DNA of 15,136 bases from Desulfobacteraceae bacterium. Its GTDB lineage: Bacteria; Desulfobacterota; Desulfobacteria; Desulfobacterales; Desulfobacteraceae. Below, one piece after another: positions 12,823 through 15,136 of the stretch. The stretch is taken from assembly GCA_030638935.1 (NCBI GenBank), contig DAOWDR010000302.1, positions 1-15,136 on the forward strand, read 5' to 3'. Numbering within the stretch: position 1 is the first letter of the stretch; each line of letters starts with the position of its first letter. The notes beneath the pieces are model-generated. The model was not told the DNA's origin and ran no database searches. It saw only the letters and a program-made list of their open reading frames with translations. The translations under genes and the position numbers were made by a program.

Positions 12823-14271
12823 TTATGGGTTGCGAATAGACGCATTACGAATAGACGCATTACGAATAGACGCCATATAGGTATCAAGTTCTTTACGGAT
12901 TGAATCGTCCATTTCAGGTTCTTTATAGTTTTCAAGAATTTCTTTGTATCTGGCATTGGCACGCTGCTCCATGGTCAGGCAGCCTTTTCTGGTCCAGTTG
13001 TCAAAGTTGTCCCTTTCTTCCATGGCCGGGGCATAAAATTCCTGTCTAAAATGTTTGAAGGTATGCCCATGGGTTAAATACTCACCTCCTGGTCCAATTT
13101 CCTTGATCACATCCAGGGCAAGTTTTTCAGCAGTTATCTCTTCTCCTTTTTTTATTCTTTTGCACATGCCGCAGATTTCACTGTCAATGATGAATTTTTC
13201 ATAGGAGGCTGTAATATATCCTTCAAGGATGCCGGCTGAATGAAGAACAAAATTTATACCGCTGGTGGTGGCCATCATCATACTCATCATGGACTCATAG
13301 GCAGCCTGGGAATCCACTGTTTTTGCATCGGTAAGGGCTCCCCCGCCCCGGACCGGGAGATTGTAAAAATGTCCCATCTGGGCTGTGGCCGCTGTATTGA
13401 CAGCCATTTCAGGTGCGCCGATACTCAAGGTGCCGTACCGCATGGCAGTGGCAGAGGAGGATCCTGCAAACACAACCGGGGTGCCCGGCCGGACAAGCTG
13501 GGCCAATGTGATGCCTGCAAGGATTTCAGCATTCTGAACCACAAGGGTGCCCTCCATGGTGACAGGGGAGGTGGCACCTGCAATGGAAAGAGATGAAATC
13601 AATTGGGGCATGCCGGCCTTGGCATATTCCATGATGCCCCCGCACATTTTGTCGTCATAGGCCAGGGGTGTCAGGGAGCACAGGATACTGACAAAGGGTG
13701 GTTTTTCAGCCATTTCTTCACGGCTTCCAAAGAGTATAGATGCCATTTCAATGGTTTGTTTTGCATCCGTAAGACCGGTTCCCGCCCCCATAAAAGGTTT
13801 GTCAGATAATACCATGGAAGAATAAATTCTTTCTGCATTTCGATTGTTAACCGGGATATCATTGGGCTCTGTCATCATTCCCCCGGTGATATCAATATAA
13901 GGATTTTCATAGGCCAGTTTTGCAAAGTTATTAAAATCTTCAAGGGTTCCCTGTCTTCGCCCATTGTCCATGTCATGTACAAAGGGAGCACCGTAACATG
14001 GTATAAAGGCAATATGATCTCCTCCGATCACAACATTTTTTTTAGGATTCCTGGCATAGAGGGTAAATTGGGACGGGGCGTTTTCGATTTGTTCTTCAAC
14101 CAGTTTTTTTGGGAAAAATACCCGCTGCCCGCCAACCTTACAGCCGGCCTTGGCAAAAAGAACCCTGGCAGGTTCATGGGCGAATACCAGCCCGCATGTT
14201 TCCAATATGGTCAGTGTGGCCTCGTGGATCTGTTCTAATTGGTTTGATGAAAAATATTCAAAATATCCCAT
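12823..14271 (-). CDS. MttB-family (trimethylamine methyltransferase-like) methyltransferase, non-pyrrolysine
   Basis: A 482-aa member of the MttB superfamily (COG5598 type), enzymes that transfer a methyl group from a methylated amine to a cob(I)alamin protein. Recognisable stretches: HEATLTILETCGL at 16-28, YARNPKKNVVIGG at 72-84, ITGGMMTEPNDIP at 128-140, LISSLSIAGATSPVTMEGTL at 224-243, and LPVRGGGALTDAKTVDSQAA at 305-324. The frame has no in-frame TAG, so it lacks the pyrrolysine of true trimethylamine enzymes and belongs with the homologues that include glycine betaine (MtgB) and carnitine-type (MtcB) demethylases. Substrate is undetermined. Unusually, no corrinoid-binding partner gene is in the operon. 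First gene after the sigma-54 promoter at 14339-14355, with AGGGGG before the ATG. The C-terminus is a threefold ASIRN repeat (467-481). The family is certain; activity is inferred. Confidence 0.93.
   Translation of the reverse strand: MGYFEYFSSNQLEQIHEATLTILETCGLVFAHEPARVLFAKAGCKVGGQRVFFPKKLVEEQIENAPSQFTLYARNPKKNVVIGGDHIAFIPCYGAPFVHDMDNGRRQGTLEDFNNFAKLAYENPYIDITGGMMTEPNDIPVNNRNAERIYSSMVLSDKPFMGAGTGLTDAKQTIEMASILFGSREEMAEKPPFVSILCSLTPLAYDDKMCGGIMEYAKAGMPQLISSLSIAGATSPVTMEGTLVVQNAEILAGITLAQLVRPGTPVVFAGSSSATAMRYGTLSIGAPEMAVNTAATAQMGHFYNLPVRGGGALTDAKTVDSQAAYESMMSMMMATTSGINFVLHSAGILEGYITASYEKFIIDSEICGMCKRIKKGEEITAEKLALDVIKEIGPGGEYLTHGHTFKHFRQEFYAPAMEERDNFDNWTRKGCLTMEQRANARYKEILENYKEPEMDDSIRKELDTYMASIRNASIRNASIRNP
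12833..12873. repeat. 15-bp tandem repeat inside the 3' end of the MttB-like gene
   Basis: The unit CGAATAGACGCATTA is repeated exactly at 12833-12847 and 12848-12862, with a third partial copy at 12863-12873. Fifteen bp keeps frame, so on the minus strand it encodes ASIRN three times before the final Pro and stop. Copies are identical at the DNA level, which suggests recent slippage expansion rather than a conserved motif. Confidence 0.95.
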
Positions 14272-14338
14272 GGTTAAGCCCCCTGGTCTGATGGTTATGG
14301 TTTTGCTAAATATGGATCAGTTCAATGGTTTAGGATTT

Positions 14339-14355
14339 AGCATGATCCATGCCAT
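14339..14355 (-). promoter_or_regulatory. Sigma-54 (-24/-12) promoter of the MttB operon
   Basis: Read on the minus strand, ATGGCATGGATCATGCT fits YTGGCACGRNNNTTGCW with three mismatches. It keeps the invariant GG (-24) and GC (-12) exactly 10 bp apart. Predicted transcription start is near 14328, giving a leader of about 57 nt before the ATG at 14271. The divergent neighbour is a sigma-54 activator, which strongly supports the call. Confidence 0.75.
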
Positions 14356-14457
14356 CGGCTTTGCAGAGGATGGGGTTTGTTGATATCTGTTTTTATTCTA
14401 AGATGTTAGGACGCTTTCCCCTTTCCTTGTACCGGAAAATTTTTTTGAATCCCCATG

Positions 14458-14483
14458 GAAAAATCAAAATATTTTGATTTTTC
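14458..14483. promoter_or_regulatory. Perfect 26-bp palindrome, probable activator (enhancer) site
   Basis: The half-site GAAAAATCAAAAT is followed at once by its exact reverse complement. Its centre lies about 142 bp upstream of the predicted start of the MttB operon, where sigma-54 activators usually bind. It also lies about 120 bp upstream of the activator's own ATG. A Fis-type HTH dimer would recognise such a site. AATCAA-N4-TT inside it also resembles an IHF core site with one mismatch. It lacks an adjoining GC-rich stem with T-tract and lies between divergent genes, so it is not a terminator. Confidence 0.65.
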
Positions 14484-14558
14484 TTGTGTTTTTTGTAAAA
14501 ATAGAACAATATTAGGCTATTCCATAAAAACAGGGTGTAAAATTAGACAAAATCTATA

Positions 14559-14573
14559 AAAATATTTTGATTT
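14559..14573. repeat. Second, partial copy of the palindrome core
   Basis: AAAATATTTTGATTT here repeats exactly the sequence at 14466-14480 inside the palindrome, 93 bp away. It ends 18 bp before the activator ATG, where binding could repress the activator's own gene. AT-richness raises the chance of coincidence. Confidence 0.5.
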
Positions 14574-14591
14574 GCGGGCAATGAATATATT

Positions 14592-15136
14592 ATGGACAAA
14601 CTTGATCTGGATGATATTGATATTTACAGGGTGCTATCCTCAATGCATGAAGGCGTTGTGATTTCAGACAATACCGGTAAAATTAGGTTTTTTAATCAAG
14701 CCCAGGCAAAGATTGATGATATTGATCCACAAGATGCCATTGGACAAAAAATCACCGATGTTTACCTTCTGACCGATGACACCAGTCCTACCATGCGATG
14801 TCTGAAAGGCGGCCGGCCAATTATGAATGAGACCATCTTGTATCAGACTCGGTTGGGTCGTATTGCTAATATTATCAACAATGTCTATCCCTTATATAAA
14901 TCAGGGAAAATAATCGGTGTCATTAATTTTTCAAAAGACTACCAGCTTCTGGAAAAAACAATAGTCCAGGACCAATCTTCTGTTAAAAAAAGCAAGACCA
15001 ACAGCAGTGCACGCTTTCATTTTTCCGATATTATCGGATCAAATCCTGAGATGCGCAATGCAGTGCGGATTGCCATGATGTCATCCAACTCACCCTCCCC
15101 CATAATGATCTATGGCCGGACCGGCACGGGAAAAGA
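14592..15136 (+). CDS. RocR-like PAS/sigma-54 transcriptional activator, 3' end outside window
   Basis: The first 181 residues of an activator divergent from the MttB operon. Residues about 10-115 form a PAS sensor with RocR-like features: SSMHEGVVISDNTGKIRFFN at 16-35, CLKGGRPIMNET at 70-81, and YPLYKSGKIIGVINFSKD at 99-116. A Ser/Lys-rich linker follows, then the AAA+ start FHFSDIIGSNPEMR at 142-155 and Walker A GRTGTGK at 175-181, where the window ends. The upstream in-frame stop is at 14568-14570, and 14592 is the only ATG in frame after it; the ATG at 14581 is in another frame. No clear Shine-Dalgarno is present, so translation may be weak. It probably senses the operon's substrate or an intermediate through PAS and binds the palindrome at 14458. 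The AAA+ N-terminal region resembles the left-end activator. Confidence 0.93.
   Translation, partial: MDKLDLDDIDIYRVLSSMHEGVVISDNTGKIRFFNQAQAKIDDIDPQDAIGQKITDVYLLTDDTSPTMRCLKGGRPIMNETILYQTRLGRIANIINNVYPLYKSGKIIGVINFSKDYQLLEKTIVQDQSSVKKSKTNSSARFHFSDIIGSNPEMRNAVRIAMMSSNSPSPIMIYGRTGTGK

Larger units (their letters stand above)
14272..14591. other. Divergent control region between the MttB operon and the PAS activator (320 bp)
   Basis: The region holds the minus-strand -24/-12 promoter (14339-14355), the 26-bp palindrome (14458-14483) and a 15-bp partial copy of it (14559-14573). Its right half is strongly AT-rich. I found no clear sigma-70 promoter for the activator and no structure typical of a cobalamin riboswitch. 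No gene larger than a few tens of codons fits. Confidence 0.7.

Noticed and set aside
12833..12873. CRISPR or mobile-element terminal repeat
   Set aside because: Repeat units are contiguous with no spacers and lie inside the coding frame, so it is a simple tandem repeat.
12823..14271. Pyrrolysine-containing trimethylamine methyltransferase
   Set aside because: No in-frame TAG interrupts the 482-codon frame; it is a non-pyrrolysine homologue.
14581..14583. ATG at 14581 as the right activator's start
   Set aside because: It is out of frame with the PAS-AAA+ reading frame and stops after fewer than 30 codons.
14272..14591. Cobalamin riboswitch ahead of the MttB operon
   Set aside because: No B12-box-like sequence or suitable stems were seen, and the leader predicted from the sigma-54 promoter is only about 57 nt.

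Overview
The window looks like a piece of the chromosome of an anaerobic, metabolically versatile Deltaproteobacterium, most likely a sulfate reducer of the Desulfobacteraceae/Desulfobacula type. This is an inference from gene content: an MttB-family methyltransferase, a tungsten-type aldehyde:ferredoxin oxidoreductase with its polyferredoxin, RocR/NtrC-type sigma-54 activators, and a 7TM histidine kinase joined to an HD-GYP domain. No rRNA, tRNA, CRISPR array, insertion sequence or phage gene is visible.

Layout, left to right. (1) Positions 2-1063 hold the 3' part of a sigma-54 enhancer-binding activator whose start lies outside the window. (2) Positions 1079-5530 are an AT-rich block. It has an orphan four-TM membrane protein on the minus strand. 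It also has a two-gene plus-strand operon behind a good -24/-12 promoter: a PilZ-like domain fused to a hotdog thioesterase-like domain, then an 866-aa membrane sensor (7TM-HisKA-HATPase-REC-HD-GYP). PilZ binds c-di-GMP and HD-GYP hydrolyses it, so this pair is probably a small c-di-GMP signalling unit with an unusual acyl-CoA-like sensor or enzyme attached. (3) Positions 14271 down to 5547 are a tight six-gene minus-strand operon. In transcription order it encodes an MttB-family methyltransferase without pyrrolysine, a xylose-isomerase-like TIM-barrel protein, a 4x[4Fe-4S] ferredoxin, aldehyde:ferredoxin oxidoreductase, an FAD amino-acid/sarcosine-oxidase-like enzyme, and a DUF1638-hydantoinase A fusion. 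Junctions are 1-28 nt apart or overlap (TAATG, ATGA). (4) Positions 14272-14591 are the control region: a minus-strand -24/-12 promoter, a perfect 26-bp palindrome about 140 bp upstream of the predicted start, and a partial second copy of it. (5) Position 14592 to the end is the 5' part of a divergent RocR-like PAS/sigma-54 activator, the obvious candidate regulator of the operon.

The operon reads as a catabolic pathway for a methylated amine or related N-methyl compound. The methyltransferase would remove a methyl group, the FAD enzyme would oxidise an N-methyl or amino intermediate, and AOR plus ferredoxin would oxidise the resulting aldehyde and collect low-potential electrons. The ATPase-like DUF1638-HyuA protein would either activate a corrinoid partner or open an amide/hydantoin ring. 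No corrinoid protein, methyltetrahydrofolate methyltransferase or HyuB subunit is encoded here, so the substrate is undetermined and the pathway is either completed elsewhere or is a non-standard one. This operon and the PilZ-hotdog/HD-GYP pair are the two best candidates for undescribed biology in the window.
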